Assembly (NCBI RefSeq): GCF_000429125.1
Contig: NZ_AUBG01000010.1
Coordinates: 211,645-275,644, forward strand
Source: Aequorivita capsosiphonis DSM 23843
GTDB lineage: Bacteria; Bacteroidota; Bacteroidia; Flavobacteriales; Flavobacteriaceae
DNA: 64,000 nt
Direction: 5' to 3'
The translations under genes were made by a program, and so were the position numbers. This document shows positions 17,743 to 27,017 of the stretch, one piece after another. A model generated the notes under the pieces. That model was given only the letters and a program-made list of their open reading frames with translations, searched no databases and had not been told where the DNA came from. Positions within the stretch are counted from its first letter, which is position 1. Each line of letters opens with the position of its first letter.

Positions 17743-18159
17743 ATGAAATATGGAAATTTGATATTGGAAAAAAAGGAATATGTTTTCTTAAAGCGCCTAT
17801 TGAATGTCTCTGGGTTTTATAAAGATGAGAACACAAAAGTTTCTCTAAATAATTTAAGCTCGGAATTAAAGAGTGCAATTATATATGACCACGAAGAAAT
17901 GCCGGAAGATATTATTCGTTTTAATAGTGTAGTAACTGTTGAGTCTGGCGCTTGGCAAAACCAATTCCAGCTAGTAATTCCAACAGAGCGAGATATTGCA
18001 GCAAACAAGATTTCCATTTTAGCACCAATGGGTTCAGCCGTTATGGGCTATGCAGAAGGTGATTCTGTAACTTGGAACTTTCCAAACGGTACTAAAGAGT
18101 TAACAATTACAAGCGTTAAGCAGGCCACAAGACCTATTGACATTGACGTACTATTATAG
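17743..18159 (+). CDS. GreA/GreB C-terminal domain protein (Rnk-like)
   Basis: The 138-residue protein matches the C-terminal FKBP-like domain of transcript cleavage factors, seen in FNSVVTVES and the end APMGSAVMGYAEGDSVTW followed by KELTITSVKQ. The N-terminal GreA coiled coil is replaced by about 45 helical residues, so it resembles Rnk or a GreAB-like factor rather than true GreA. It probably binds RNA polymerase. A 128-residue unknown gene and the transhydrogenase genes follow on the same strand. Confidence 0.8.
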   Translation: MKYGNLILEKKEYVFLKRLLNVSGFYKDENTKVSLNNLSSELKSAIIYDHEEMPEDIIRFNSVVTVESGAWQNQFQLVIPTERDIAANKISILAPMGSAVMGYAEGDSVTWNFPNGTKELTITSVKQATRPIDIDVLL

Positions 18160-18188
18160 TATAATAATTTACAATTTTTATTAAAATC

Positions 18189-18575
18189 ATGGAAATTTAC
18201 AATCACGATTCCCCAGAAGCAATAACATATAAACACAACTCAATAGAATCTGAAAATTGGGTTGAGCACCTCAACTATATAGATAAGGAGATTACCAATC
18301 TATTAAATATTGGGAAGGTTGAGCTCTCTAAAAACAAGGAACTTCAAAACGTTATTTTAAAATTAAAAAACGAGAAAGCAGATAATACGGATGCTATCGA
18401 TACTTTTTTAAAGTATCGAGAGAGCCTTCCAAAAGCTGCAGAATGTGAAGATGTGGAATGTGATATGTTCTATGTTGGGGAACATGAAAAATTTAGAAAA
18501 GCCTATACTTCACATCTCAAAAAATACCGACAGGTAAAAGAAGCGTATTTTAATGTTTTAACCTTGGAAGCTTAA
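18189..18575 (+). CDS. Hypothetical protein, helical
   Basis: This 128-residue protein has no signal peptide or membrane segment. It appears mostly alpha-helical with charged, coiled-coil-like stretches and one short cysteine-containing insert, AECEDVECDM. I do not recognise it. It starts 29 bases after the GreA-like gene and ends 41 bases before pntAA, so the three are likely co-transcribed. Confidence 0.6.
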   Translation: MEIYNHDSPEAITYKHNSIESENWVEHLNYIDKEITNLLNIGKVELSKNKELQNVILKLKNEKADNTDAIDTFLKYRESLPKAAECEDVECDMFYVGEHEKFRKAYTSHLKKYRQVKEAYFNVLTLEA

Positions 18576-18616
18576 ATCAGCTTTAAAAGTAGTAAAAATC
18601 AATTTTGAAGAAATCT

Positions 18617-19747
18617 ATGAGCGAACAATTACGGTCAAAAACAATAGGAATTCTAAAAACACCAAATGATCCCAGGGTGTGTTTGTTACCCAAAGAAATA
18701 AAGCGACTTATTTCAGAATTTGACCTCAAGATTCTCTTTGAGCCAGACTTGGGAAGTTCATTACAAATTAAAGACGAAGAATATGTGCAAGCGGGTGCAA
18801 CTTGCCTTCCACGTGAAACCATCTTTAAAGATGCGAATACTATTGTATCGATAAACCATACTTTTAGCGAAGGGGAAATGAAAAAGGGCTGTAAATTCAT
18901 TGGAATTTTCAACCCTTTATTTCATGATTCCAAATTCGCAATATATAAAGATCACGCTGCAACTGTTTATAGTTTAGATTTACTGCCAAGGACAACCCTA
19001 GCACAATCTATGGACGTTCTCTCTTCTATGGCATCATTGGCAGGTTACAGAGCGGTTATAATAGCTTCAGAATTATACAATGGCATCTTACCCATGTTAA
19101 CCACTGCAGCGGGAACACTGAGACCTGCAAAAGTTTTGGTTCTAGGTGCTGGAGTAGCCGGTTTACAAGCCATTGCTACTGCTCGTCGTTTAGGTGCTAT
19201 AGTTGAAGCATTTGACGTTCGTAAATCTGCAGGCGAGGAAGTTAGAAGTTTAGGAGCAACCTTTATTGAAGTTGAAGGTTATACCGAATCTGCGAGTGCG
19301 GGAGGATATGCTGTTGAACAAAGCAAAGAATACCAAGAAAAACAAAAAGAATTAATTCACGAACATATTGCTTCAGCAAATATTGTGATAAGTACAGCTA
19401 ATATTCCTGGAAGGAAAGCTCCGTTACTTATTGAAACTCGCTCTGTTGAAGCCATGAAAGCAGGTAGTATCATTGTTGATCTTGCTGCCGAACAAGGTGG
19501 AAACTGCGAGCTTTCAAAAAATGGAGAATACATAAAACACAATGGAGTCACTATTTTAGGAAATTCAAGTCTTTCGGCTGATATTCCTGCGGCAGCTTCA
19601 CAATTACTCTCAAATAACTATTTTTCATTTTTAAAGTATATGGAAAAATCTGACAATCCAGATGACCCTTTGCTTTCTGCCTCCAAAATATTAGACAACG
19701 GCGAATGGAAACATCCGCATTTCATCCAAAAACTACAACCAGCCTAA
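18617..19747 (+). CDS. pntAA: Proton-translocating NAD(P) transhydrogenase, soluble alpha subunit
   Basis: This 376-residue subunit is the NAD(H)-binding domain I of transhydrogenase, with the Rossmann motif GAGVAGLQA near residue 175 and the following RRLGAIVEAFDVR. The ATG at 18617 is preferred over the TTG at 18605. With the next two genes it forms a split three-gene enzyme, unlike the two-gene E. coli version. The complex couples hydride transfer from NADH to NADP+ with inward proton flow and supplies NADPH. It ends two bases before pntAB. Confidence 0.93.
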   Translation: MSEQLRSKTIGILKTPNDPRVCLLPKEIKRLISEFDLKILFEPDLGSSLQIKDEEYVQAGATCLPRETIFKDANTIVSINHTFSEGEMKKGCKFIGIFNPLFHDSKFAIYKDHAATVYSLDLLPRTTLAQSMDVLSSMASLAGYRAVIIASELYNGILPMLTTAAGTLRPAKVLVLGAGVAGLQAIATARRLGAIVEAFDVRKSAGEEVRSLGATFIEVEGYTESASAGGYAVEQSKEYQEKQKELIHEHIASANIVISTANIPGRKAPLLIETRSVEAMKAGSIIVDLAAEQGGNCELSKNGEYIKHNGVTILGNSSLSADIPAAASQLLSNNYFSFLKYMEKSDNPDDPLLSASKILDNGEWKHPHFIQKLQPA

Positions 19748-19749
19748 CT

Positions 19750-20046
19750 ATGGAATTCTTAAATCAAAACATTGAAGATATTTATTTTGTAATCTTCTGT
19801 ATCTTCATCGGAATTGAAGTAATCTCAAATGTTCCAGCAATTTTACACACTCCATTAATGTCTGGAGCAAATGCCATTAGCGGTGTAATTTTAGTTGGAG
19901 CTGTATATATGATGCTAACCATTCCGGCAGATGACTACCTCAATTTAACTTTAGGTGGTATCGCAATTTTTCTAGGCACATTAAATATCTCTGGTGGATT
20001 TTTCGTTACCGGACGTATGCTTAAAATGTTTAGTTCTAAAAAATAA
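19750..20046 (+). CDS. pntAB: NAD(P) transhydrogenase, small membrane subunit
   Basis: The 98-residue protein has three membrane segments and the conserved pattern FIGIEVISNVPAILHTPLMSGANAISG, found in the membrane part of transhydrogenase alpha. The ATG at 19750 sits two bases after the pntAA stop; an earlier in-frame ATG at 19705 lies inside pntAA and adds unrelated residues. It forms part of the proton channel. Confidence 0.93.
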   Translation: MEFLNQNIEDIYFVIFCIFIGIEVISNVPAILHTPLMSGANAISGVILVGAVYMMLTIPADDYLNLTLGGIAIFLGTLNISGGFFVTGRMLKMFSSKK

Positions 20047-20058
20047 TCTCAGACTAAG

Positions 20059-20169
20059 ATGAAGTTAATTCCTTGCGAATCGACAAAAACTTACGCCTTA
20101 CGAGGTTCTATTTTACAAATTCCAATTTTCAACCAAATCAAACAACCACCTGTCATTGTCAGGTTCTGA
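20059..20169 (+). other. Spacer in the pnt operon with a weak short frame
   Basis: The 138-base gap between pntAB and pntB is unusual in an otherwise tight operon. A frame from ATG at 20059 to TGA at 20169 would encode 36 residues with no recognisable feature. The sequence CCTGTCATTGTCAGG near its end is an imperfect palindrome. I think an inserted repeat is more likely than a gene. Confidence 0.25.
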
Positions 20170-20184
20170 AAACAGCAATACTCG

Positions 20185-21573
20185 ATGGAGATAATTATTA
20201 AAGTGGGCTATCTAATAGCCGCAGTTTCCTTTATACTGGGACTAAAATATATGAGTTCCCCCAAAAAAGCAAAAACCGGAAACCTCATCGCCGCCATGGG
20301 GATGGTTCTAGCAGTAGCACTAACCTTCTTTACCCCAATAGGGCATTCAATTCCTACTACTAATTTAATTATCATGCTTGTTGCTATAGCAGCTGGTACT
20401 ATTGTAGGGAAACGATATTCGGACAAAGTACAAATGACCGGAATGCCACAATTAGTATCCTTATTTAATGCAACTGGAGGTGGATGTGCCATGCTTTTGG
20501 GATTGGTAGAAGCCAATCCAATGGAGCCGAGACCCGAAATATTAAGTATGCAAATTTTACTTATTGCAGGTCTGATAACCGGTGCAATAGCATTTACAGG
20601 AAGTATCATTGCAGAACGTAAATTGGCAGGTAAAGTAAAGGATTATCGCACCATGGGCGTAGTTTTTTCAGCAAGAATTCTCTTGGTGCTCATGATTCTT
20701 CTACCTGTAGTTTATTTCTTTGGGCTAATTCCTCTTGGCTTCGCGCCTTTTATGTATTTCTTGGCCTTTTTGGCGATGATTTATGGAGTACTCTTCGTTC
20801 TTCCCATTGGAGGAGCAGATATGCCCGTAGTCATTTCATTATTAAACAGTATCACAGGAATTGCGACAGCATTTACCGGTCTTGTTTACGGAAACAAGGT
20901 GATGATTGCTGGAGGTATTTTTGTTGGAGCTGCAGGTATCTTCCTCACGCTATTAATGTGTACTGCAATGAACCGTTCCTTGATGAAAGTACTGGCTGGA
21001 AAATTCAAGAAAAGCAGTGGAACCGGAACAGAAGAAGAGCAGGAAATTAAAGAGATAAGCGTTGCTGAAACCGCGCTTTCGCTCTCATACGCTCAAAAAG
21101 TTGCTATAATTCCAGGGTACGGACTTGCAGTAGCCCAAGCGCAACACGTATGCGGTCAATTACAGCAAATGTTAGAGAAAAGAGACTGTGAAGTAGATTA
21201 CATCATTCACCCTGTTGCAGGCCGTATGCCTGGACATATGAATGTTTTGTTAGCTGAAGCCAATGTAGACTATGCCTCTTTAAAAGAAATGGACGAAGGC
21301 AATGAAAATATGTCTCAATATGATACCGTTCTAGTTATTGGAGCCAATGACGTAGTAAACCCAGCTGCAGAAAACAAACCAGACAGTCCAGTTTACGGAA
21401 TGCCAATTATTCGCGCCCACGAGAGCAAACAGGTTATAGTTATGAAACGAAGTATGGGGAAAGGTTATGCAGGAGTTCAGAATGATCTTTTTGGATTGGA
21501 CAATTGTAGTATTTTATTTGGCGATGCGAAGGCTTCGTTGCAAGAGATTATAAATCAGTTGAAGCTGATATAA
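20185..21573 (+). CDS. pntB: NAD(P) transhydrogenase subunit beta
   Basis: The 462-residue subunit has about eight or nine membrane segments (residues 1-260) and a C-terminal NADP(H)-binding domain III with GYGLAVAQAQH and VLVIGANDVVNPAA. These are the family's key nucleotide-binding segments. It completes the three-part transhydrogenase. Confidence 0.95.
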   Translation: MEIIIKVGYLIAAVSFILGLKYMSSPKKAKTGNLIAAMGMVLAVALTFFTPIGHSIPTTNLIIMLVAIAAGTIVGKRYSDKVQMTGMPQLVSLFNATGGGCAMLLGLVEANPMEPRPEILSMQILLIAGLITGAIAFTGSIIAERKLAGKVKDYRTMGVVFSARILLVLMILLPVVYFFGLIPLGFAPFMYFLAFLAMIYGVLFVLPIGGADMPVVISLLNSITGIATAFTGLVYGNKVMIAGGIFVGAAGIFLTLLMCTAMNRSLMKVLAGKFKKSSGTGTEEEQEIKEISVAETALSLSYAQKVAIIPGYGLAVAQAQHVCGQLQQMLEKRDCEVDYIIHPVAGRMPGHMNVLLAEANVDYASLKEMDEGNENMSQYDTVLVIGANDVVNPAAENKPDSPVYGMPIIRAHESKQVIVMKRSMGKGYAGVQNDLFGLDNCSILFGDAKASLQEIINQLKLI

Positions 21574-21643
21574 ACAGAGATATTCTCAATGCCCTTTTAA
21601 TCAAGAAGTTTTAATATATTGCGATTCTATTTAACAGAAACGT

Positions 21644-24082
21644 ATGAAATTAACAATACTTCCTGCAATTATTGCCTGTGTCCTATGCATTAACGCTATG
21701 GCACAGGTAAATTTTCAACCTCATTTAATTATAGATGAAGGTAGCACCAATGGCCCACGTGCAGTTTTTGCCGCCGATCTAGATGGTGATGGCCATTTAG
21801 ATCTGGTTTCTGCCTCGGAATACGACAGTAAAATTGCTTGGTACAAAAATGATGGTGCCGGCAATTTGGGAGCGCAACAGATTATTTCCTTGGATGTTAA
21901 ATCTCCCATAGAAGCACACGCTGTCGATTTTGATGATGATGGCAATGTGGACATTTTAGTTTCTTCTTCAGAAAATAGTAAAGTAGTTTGGTTCAAAAAT
22001 AATGGTTCCGGTAGTTTCAGTGTGCCACTATTAATAACGGATAATTTAGACGGTATCTCTCACAGTATTCCTGCTGACATCGATGGAGATGGAGATCTTG
22101 ATGTAGTGGTCAGTTCCTATGGTGAAGAAAAAATATTTTGGTTTGAGAATATAGATGGACAAGGTACATTCGGGACCCAGTTAATGGTGTCGATTAATAT
22201 TGAAAGGACTGGTGAAATTGCAGCTTTTGACCTCGATAATGACGGCGATTTGGATATAATTGCTTCAACTATATATCAGCAAAAAACGGTTTGGTATGAA
22301 AATCTGGATGGACAGGGAAATTTTGGAAGCGAAAATTTGATTGACACCAACGCTTCTGCAGCATATGCATTTTATGGATTTGACATAGATGACGATGGTG
22401 ATACCGACATCATAACAACTAAATCCAATTCACTTATATATTATGAAAACCTTAATGGACAAGGAAATTTTTCAACGGCAAGAACGCTACTACCAGATGA
22501 AATAAGTTATTTTCTTTTTCAAGATATTGACCAGGATGGAGATAAGGATATTCTTTCCATTGTGGGAAAACAAGAAATTGCCTGGTACGAAAACTTAAAC
22601 GGTCAAGGCAATTTTGGAAATAAGCAATCCATCGTATCCGTTAAAAGAATTAGTTTTTTGAATATGGCAGATGTTGATGAAAATGGTAGCTTAGATATTC
22701 TTACTGCCAAATTTGCTAAAGACGAAATATCTTGGTATCCCAGTAGCGTTCCGGGAACTTTTGGCAATGAAAACGTTATAAGTGTTGTAGATGGTGCACA
22801 AGGAGCTTATAGTGTTCAAGAAGCAGATATAGACGGTGACGGTGCTATAGACGTTGTTTCTGGCAATATTGACGCTGAAACTATTACCTGGTACAGAAAT
22901 ATAGATGGACAGGGAACTTTTGGACCCCAAATAATCGTGGGGTCAAATATTCAGTACGTGCAATCTATTTATATCGCTGATTTAGATGGTGATGGCGATA
23001 TGGATATTGTTTCTTCATCTGATGAAGACAATCTCGCCACTTGGTACAAAAATGTAGATGGACAAGGAAATTTTATTAAGCAACAGCCTTTTTCCGTTGA
23101 ATTCGAAAGCCCCATGTTTGTAACCTCAGATGATTTGGATGGCGATGGCGATATGGATATTATAGTTTGGGACTTTAATTTTAGAATGGCCTGGTTTCCG
23201 AACATAGACGGTTTGGGAAACTTCGGCTCAGCACGAACTATAGATGGACAAGCGGATTATTCCGAATCTATTCATGCTGTAGATTTGGATAATGACGGCG
23301 ACAAAGACATAATTACAGCTATCAATGGTGATCGATTATTCGCTTGGTATGAAAATTTGGATGGGCAGGGAAATTTTAGCACTCAAAATATCATTGAAGA
23401 TAATTTAAATGGGGTTATTGAAATATATTTCTCTGATTTAGATGCAGACGGTGATATGGATATTTTAGGCTCCATAATAAGAGACGACTTGTTAGTGTGG
23501 TATGAAAATATGGATGGCTTGGGAACTTTTGGCCCACGAAAAATTATTTCCGACACTGCTCAAACTCCCGAAGAAATCAGAACTTTTGATGCAGATCTAG
23601 ATGGCGATTTGGATGTGTTTGTTGCAGATTATACAGAAGATAATATCTATTGGTATGAAAATATAGATGGTCTCGGAAATTTCGGTTCTCAGCAAATAAT
23701 AGACACAAATATGAACGGCACCCTATCACTCGGCGTTGCAGATTTTAACAATGATGGAAAAATAGATCTTTTGGCAGGCGCATGGTTGGGAGATAAATTA
23801 AAATGGTACGAAAACTTGGGTTCTTTAGGTTTGCAAGACAACAATCTAGATATTACAATACTTTTCCCTATTCCCTCCAATGATATTTTAAATATCAAAA
23901 GCAATTCAAAAATTGTAGAAGCAGTAGTTTATAATGAATTGGGGCAACTACTCTTAAAAAGTCAAAGTCTTGAGGGCATAAGTACAATAAATATTGAGAT
24001 ACTTTCCAGCGGAATTTATTTCATTAAACTAACAGATTTAGAACAAAACACGATTACGAAAAAGTTTATAAAGCAAAATTAA
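21644..24082 (+). CDS. Secreted FG-GAP/VCBS repeat protein with T9SS sorting domain
   Basis: The 812-residue product has a signal peptide (1-20, ending NAMA) and 14 Asp-rich calcium-binding loops of the form DxDxDGxxD spaced by about 45-55 residues. Each is followed by WYENLDGQGNFG-like segments, as in FG-GAP beta-propellers. The last 75 residues form a type A T9SS sorting domain with FPIPSNDILNIKS and SGIYFIKL. It is expected to be exported through the type IX machinery and attached to or released from the surface. Ligand is unknown. The repeats make two seven-bladed propellers plausible. Confidence 0.88.
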   Translation: MKLTILPAIIACVLCINAMAQVNFQPHLIIDEGSTNGPRAVFAADLDGDGHLDLVSASEYDSKIAWYKNDGAGNLGAQQIISLDVKSPIEAHAVDFDDDGNVDILVSSSENSKVVWFKNNGSGSFSVPLLITDNLDGISHSIPADIDGDGDLDVVVSSYGEEKIFWFENIDGQGTFGTQLMVSINIERTGEIAAFDLDNDGDLDIIASTIYQQKTVWYENLDGQGNFGSENLIDTNASAAYAFYGFDIDDDGDTDIITTKSNSLIYYENLNGQGNFSTARTLLPDEISYFLFQDIDQDGDKDILSIVGKQEIAWYENLNGQGNFGNKQSIVSVKRISFLNMADVDENGSLDILTAKFAKDEISWYPSSVPGTFGNENVISVVDGAQGAYSVQEADIDGDGAIDVVSGNIDAETITWYRNIDGQGTFGPQIIVGSNIQYVQSIYIADLDGDGDMDIVSSSDEDNLATWYKNVDGQGNFIKQQPFSVEFESPMFVTSDDLDGDGDMDIIVWDFNFRMAWFPNIDGLGNFGSARTIDGQADYSESIHAVDLDNDGDKDIITAINGDRLFAWYENLDGQGNFSTQNIIEDNLNGVIEIYFSDLDADGDMDILGSIIRDDLLVWYENMDGLGTFGPRKIISDTAQTPEEIRTFDADLDGDLDVFVADYTEDNIYWYENIDGLGNFGSQQIIDTNMNGTLSLGVADFNNDGKIDLLAGAWLGDKLKWYENLGSLGLQDNNLDITILFPIPSNDILNIKSNSKIVEAVVYNELGQLLLKSQSLEGISTINIEILSSGIYFIKLTDLEQNTITKKFIKQN

Positions 24083-24100
24083 GAAAGGTGTCAATTAAAG

Positions 24101-24721
24101 TTATTCAAAACTGTTAAGGCAGACTTCAAGCATTTCTAACTCAAAAAATTCGTGCTCGGAAGTTGCGTTATGGGTAAAGAAAAGACAATTAATTTTTTCG
24201 CCTACAAAACGTTCTCCCCATAATTCTTCAAAAATAGCCATAAAAGCATTTTCCAGTTCGGTATCATCTATTTCTGCAAGGTTCAATGGAAGTAGCAACA
24301 AAAGATCAAAAATATCTTTCTCTGGATCCCAGGAATACACTGTAAATCGGATATCTTTTGGGGTAATGGAAAATCCTTCAAAAGTAAATGGCTCCAACAG
24401 CATTTTAGGATCCGTTTCTATCTTCCCGTCTACCAGTGCTTTAATATCCCAATGCTCTATTTCCGGTACCAAGTCTATCAAACGATTCACATATAGTAAC
24501 AAGTCTCTATTTCCAGAACAGGATACACTTAAAATATAATTTTTGCTTATATCTTTTTCTGGAGCTGAGATATTTGGAGTTAGCCCATGACAATAAGACT
24601 CCAGTTGAGAACATAGATATGAAAATGTCTCCATTTTTTTATCTTCTTTTACAAATTCTAACTCGTGCCGAAGCCCTTCCTCGTAACCTTTGAACTCTTC
24701 CCAAAATTCCTTTGCCGTCAT
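24101..24721 (-). CDS. Hypothetical cytoplasmic protein
   Basis: The chosen ATG at 24721 gives 206 residues; a frame 21 residues longer upstream adds an unlikely start. The protein has no signal peptide or membrane segment and is acidic, with an N-terminal helix (EFWEEFKGYEEGL) and alternating strands and helices after it. I do not recognise its family. It converges on the FG-GAP gene and is divergent to the beta-lactamase-like gene. Confidence 0.55.
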   Translation of the reverse strand: MTAKEFWEEFKGYEEGLRHELEFVKEDKKMETFSYLCSQLESYCHGLTPNISAPEKDISKNYILSVSCSGNRDLLLYVNRLIDLVPEIEHWDIKALVDGKIETDPKMLLEPFTFEGFSITPKDIRFTVYSWDPEKDIFDLLLLLPLNLAEIDDTELENAFMAIFEELWGERFVGEKINCLFFTHNATSEHEFFELEMLEVCLNSFE

Positions 24722-24826
24722 AAGATTAATTTTTGCAGCCGCAATCTTTGCAGGTGAATGATTAGTTGTTCTAAAATTAAGCAAAAGATTTAATACCTTT
24801 AACCTCTGTATTTCAAACCTATATTT

Positions 24827-26392
24827 ATGAAGCTATCTGTATTTAAAATTGCAACAATTTCCATTTTTTTTCTATCCCTAAATCTATCGCTAAACGCACA
24901 AGCATTAAGTGGTTCTCAAATAGATAGTCTGGTTGAAAAAACTATGAAAACCTTCGATGTTCCGGGAATGGCGGTAGCGGTTTTAAAGGATGGCAAGATT
25001 TATCATAAAAATACTTATGGAGTACGTTCACTAAAAACAAATGCCGAGGTAAACGAAAACACACTGTTTGGAGTCGCTTCAAACACCAAAGCTTTTACTG
25101 CCGCAGCATTGGCACAACTTGTTGATCAAGGAAAACTTAGTTGGGACACCAAAGTGAATGATATTATTCCTGAATTTAAACTTTATGATTCATATGTTAC
25201 AGCTGAGTTCACAGTGCGTGATCTTATTACACATAGAAGTGGTTTAGGCCTCGGCGCCGGCGATTTAATGGTTTTTCCTGCAACAAACACCACCACATTG
25301 CCGGAAATGATCCATAACCTTAGATATTTAAAGCCTGTTTCCTCTTTCCGTTCAAAGTTTGATTACGACAATTTACTATACATAGTTGCCGGAGAAATAG
25401 TTGCTCGTGTTTCAAAGGAATCTTATGATGATTATATTAGAGAAAACTTCTTTAAACCACTTGGCATGACTCGTTCCTTGCTTTCCATTCCTAAAATTGC
25501 TGCTGATGACAATCGAATTGATGGCCACGCTCCAGTAAATGGAAAACTGGAAATAACAGGAAATACTTTTACACAAATTGCAACGCCAGCAGCGGGTATC
25601 TATGCATCCATCAATGATATGACTACTTGGCTACAAGCTCAGTTGGACGAAGGAAAATACGGGGCTCAGCTTAAGGACAGTCTTTTTAGCAAAAACGCAC
25701 ATCTTGAAATGTGGACGCCGCAAACGATTGTAAGAACAGGAAGGGGACCTTACAACACTCACTTTTTAACTTATGGCTTGGGTTGGTTTTTAAGTGATAT
25801 AAATGGTTATTTCCAAGCTACACACACTGGAGGATTATTAGGTATCGTCAGTCAAGTAATTGCCTTTCCTGAACTCGATTTGGGTATTATCGTACTTACC
25901 AATCAACAAAGTGGCGCAGCGTTTAATGCGATTTCCAATTCCATTAAAGACGGTTATTTCGGTATAAAAGGTGAAAATAGAATAAAGGAATACAACGAAC
26001 GTCGCCTGGCGGGAGAACGCAAAGCGGACAGTATTGTTTCCGCAGTAGAAAAAGATATTACCACTCAACTTAAAAGCAAAACAGCGAAACCCGATCAAGC
26101 AAATTATCTAGGGACTTATCAAGATCCATGGTTTGGAGATGTTATCATCAGCAGTGAAAACAAAAAACTTCATTTTAGAGCGGTAAAGCTTTCTGATCTA
26201 ACTGGAACTATGACTTTTTATAAAGGAACAACTTATGCAGTTCGATGGAACGATCCTTCGCTTAAAGCGGACGCCTTTGTTACTTTTAGCTTAGATATTG
26301 AAGGTAAGGCAAACGGTTTTACTATGAGTCCTATCTCGCCATTGACAGACTTTAGCTATGATTATCAAGATTTGGATTTTAAGAGAAAGTAA
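24827..26392 (+). CDS. Serine hydrolase, class C beta-lactamase fold
   Basis: The 521-residue protein has a signal peptide (1-24, ending LNAQA) and the active-site set of penicillin-binding proteins and class C enzymes: SNTK (Ser85, Lys88), YDN in FDYDNLLY, and HTGG in THTGGLLG. A C-terminal domain of about 120 residues looks like DUF3471. Such exported enzymes are usually peptidases or esterases rather than antibiotic-resistance enzymes. Its substrate is not evident. Confidence 0.9.
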   Translation: MKLSVFKIATISIFFLSLNLSLNAQALSGSQIDSLVEKTMKTFDVPGMAVAVLKDGKIYHKNTYGVRSLKTNAEVNENTLFGVASNTKAFTAAALAQLVDQGKLSWDTKVNDIIPEFKLYDSYVTAEFTVRDLITHRSGLGLGAGDLMVFPATNTTTLPEMIHNLRYLKPVSSFRSKFDYDNLLYIVAGEIVARVSKESYDDYIRENFFKPLGMTRSLLSIPKIAADDNRIDGHAPVNGKLEITGNTFTQIATPAAGIYASINDMTTWLQAQLDEGKYGAQLKDSLFSKNAHLEMWTPQTIVRTGRGPYNTHFLTYGLGWFLSDINGYFQATHTGGLLGIVSQVIAFPELDLGIIVLTNQQSGAAFNAISNSIKDGYFGIKGENRIKEYNERRLAGERKADSIVSAVEKDITTQLKSKTAKPDQANYLGTYQDPWFGDVIISSENKKLHFRAVKLSDLTGTMTFYKGTTYAVRWNDPSLKADAFVTFSLDIEGKANGFTMSPISPLTDFSYDYQDLDFKRK

Positions 26393-26501
26393 AATATCGA
26401 GCTGAAAATTGAGTTACAACTATATATTTAGCTAAAAATATCAAAAAATTGTTTGATTTCTTCTTCACATCTATTAATTTCATAAGAGATTAAAAGGATG
26501 G

Positions 26502-26960
26502 ATGATGAAAACGACAAAAAGACTGGATAACGCATTAAATAAACTCTACACTGCATTCCACAAAGGAACGTTAAATGCAGAGTGCTGCAACAATTGCGCT
26601 GTTGGAAACATTTGCGATAATACCGATAGTTGGAAACACCTCAGCGATAGTCACGGCTCGCTACAATTGAACTATATTGGACAGGTACACCAAGGTTTAG
26701 GACGCAAGTTTCACGGTTATACTCCTTTAGAACTCTTAAGTATTGAAGCCAAATTTTTAAAAGCTTGTGGTTATATACTTCCGTTGAACTACACAAACCC
26801 AAAACCGAAAGACCCCACATCTAAAGAAACACTATTTAATGGGCTATGCGCGGCTGTTGAGTATTTGTGTTTTCTGGATGGTGTTCAAAATGTTATGGAA
26901 TACCAACAGCTACTTGAACAAGAAGTTCAAGAAAATTATAGCTTAGAAACAGTTCAATAA
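26502..26960 (+). CDS. Conserved flavobacterial protein with cysteine cluster
   Basis: The 152-residue protein carries a tight cluster ECCNNCAVGNIC at about residues 26-37 and another cysteine in LKACGYIL. Such proteins are sometimes labelled Na+-translocating NADH-quinone reductase subunit F in databases, but this sequence lacks the FAD and NADH domains of NqrF and is far too short. An iron-sulfur or metal site is plausible. I treat that database label as unreliable. A bidirectional terminator follows. Confidence 0.6.
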   Translation: MMKTTKRLDNALNKLYTAFHKGTLNAECCNNCAVGNICDNTDSWKHLSDSHGSLQLNYIGQVHQGLGRKFHGYTPLELLSIEAKFLKACGYILPLNYTNPKPKDPTSKETLFNGLCAAVEYLCFLDGVQNVMEYQQLLEQEVQENYSLETVQ

Positions 26961-26962
26961 AA

Positions 26963-26996
26963 AACCCCTTTCATTGCTTAGGCAACAAAAGAGGTT
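26963..26996. terminator. Convergent hairpin terminator
   Basis: Arms AACCCCTTT and AAAGAGGTT, with an inner TTGC/GCAA pair and one mismatch, lie between two convergent genes. They are likely a bidirectional terminator. Confidence 0.55.
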
Positions 26997-27017
26997 ATTA
27001 GTATATTTCTTAAAGTT

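Noticed and set aside
26502-26960. Label as NADH-quinone reductase subunit F
   Set aside because: The protein is too short and lacks ferredoxin, FAD and NADH domains of NqrF.
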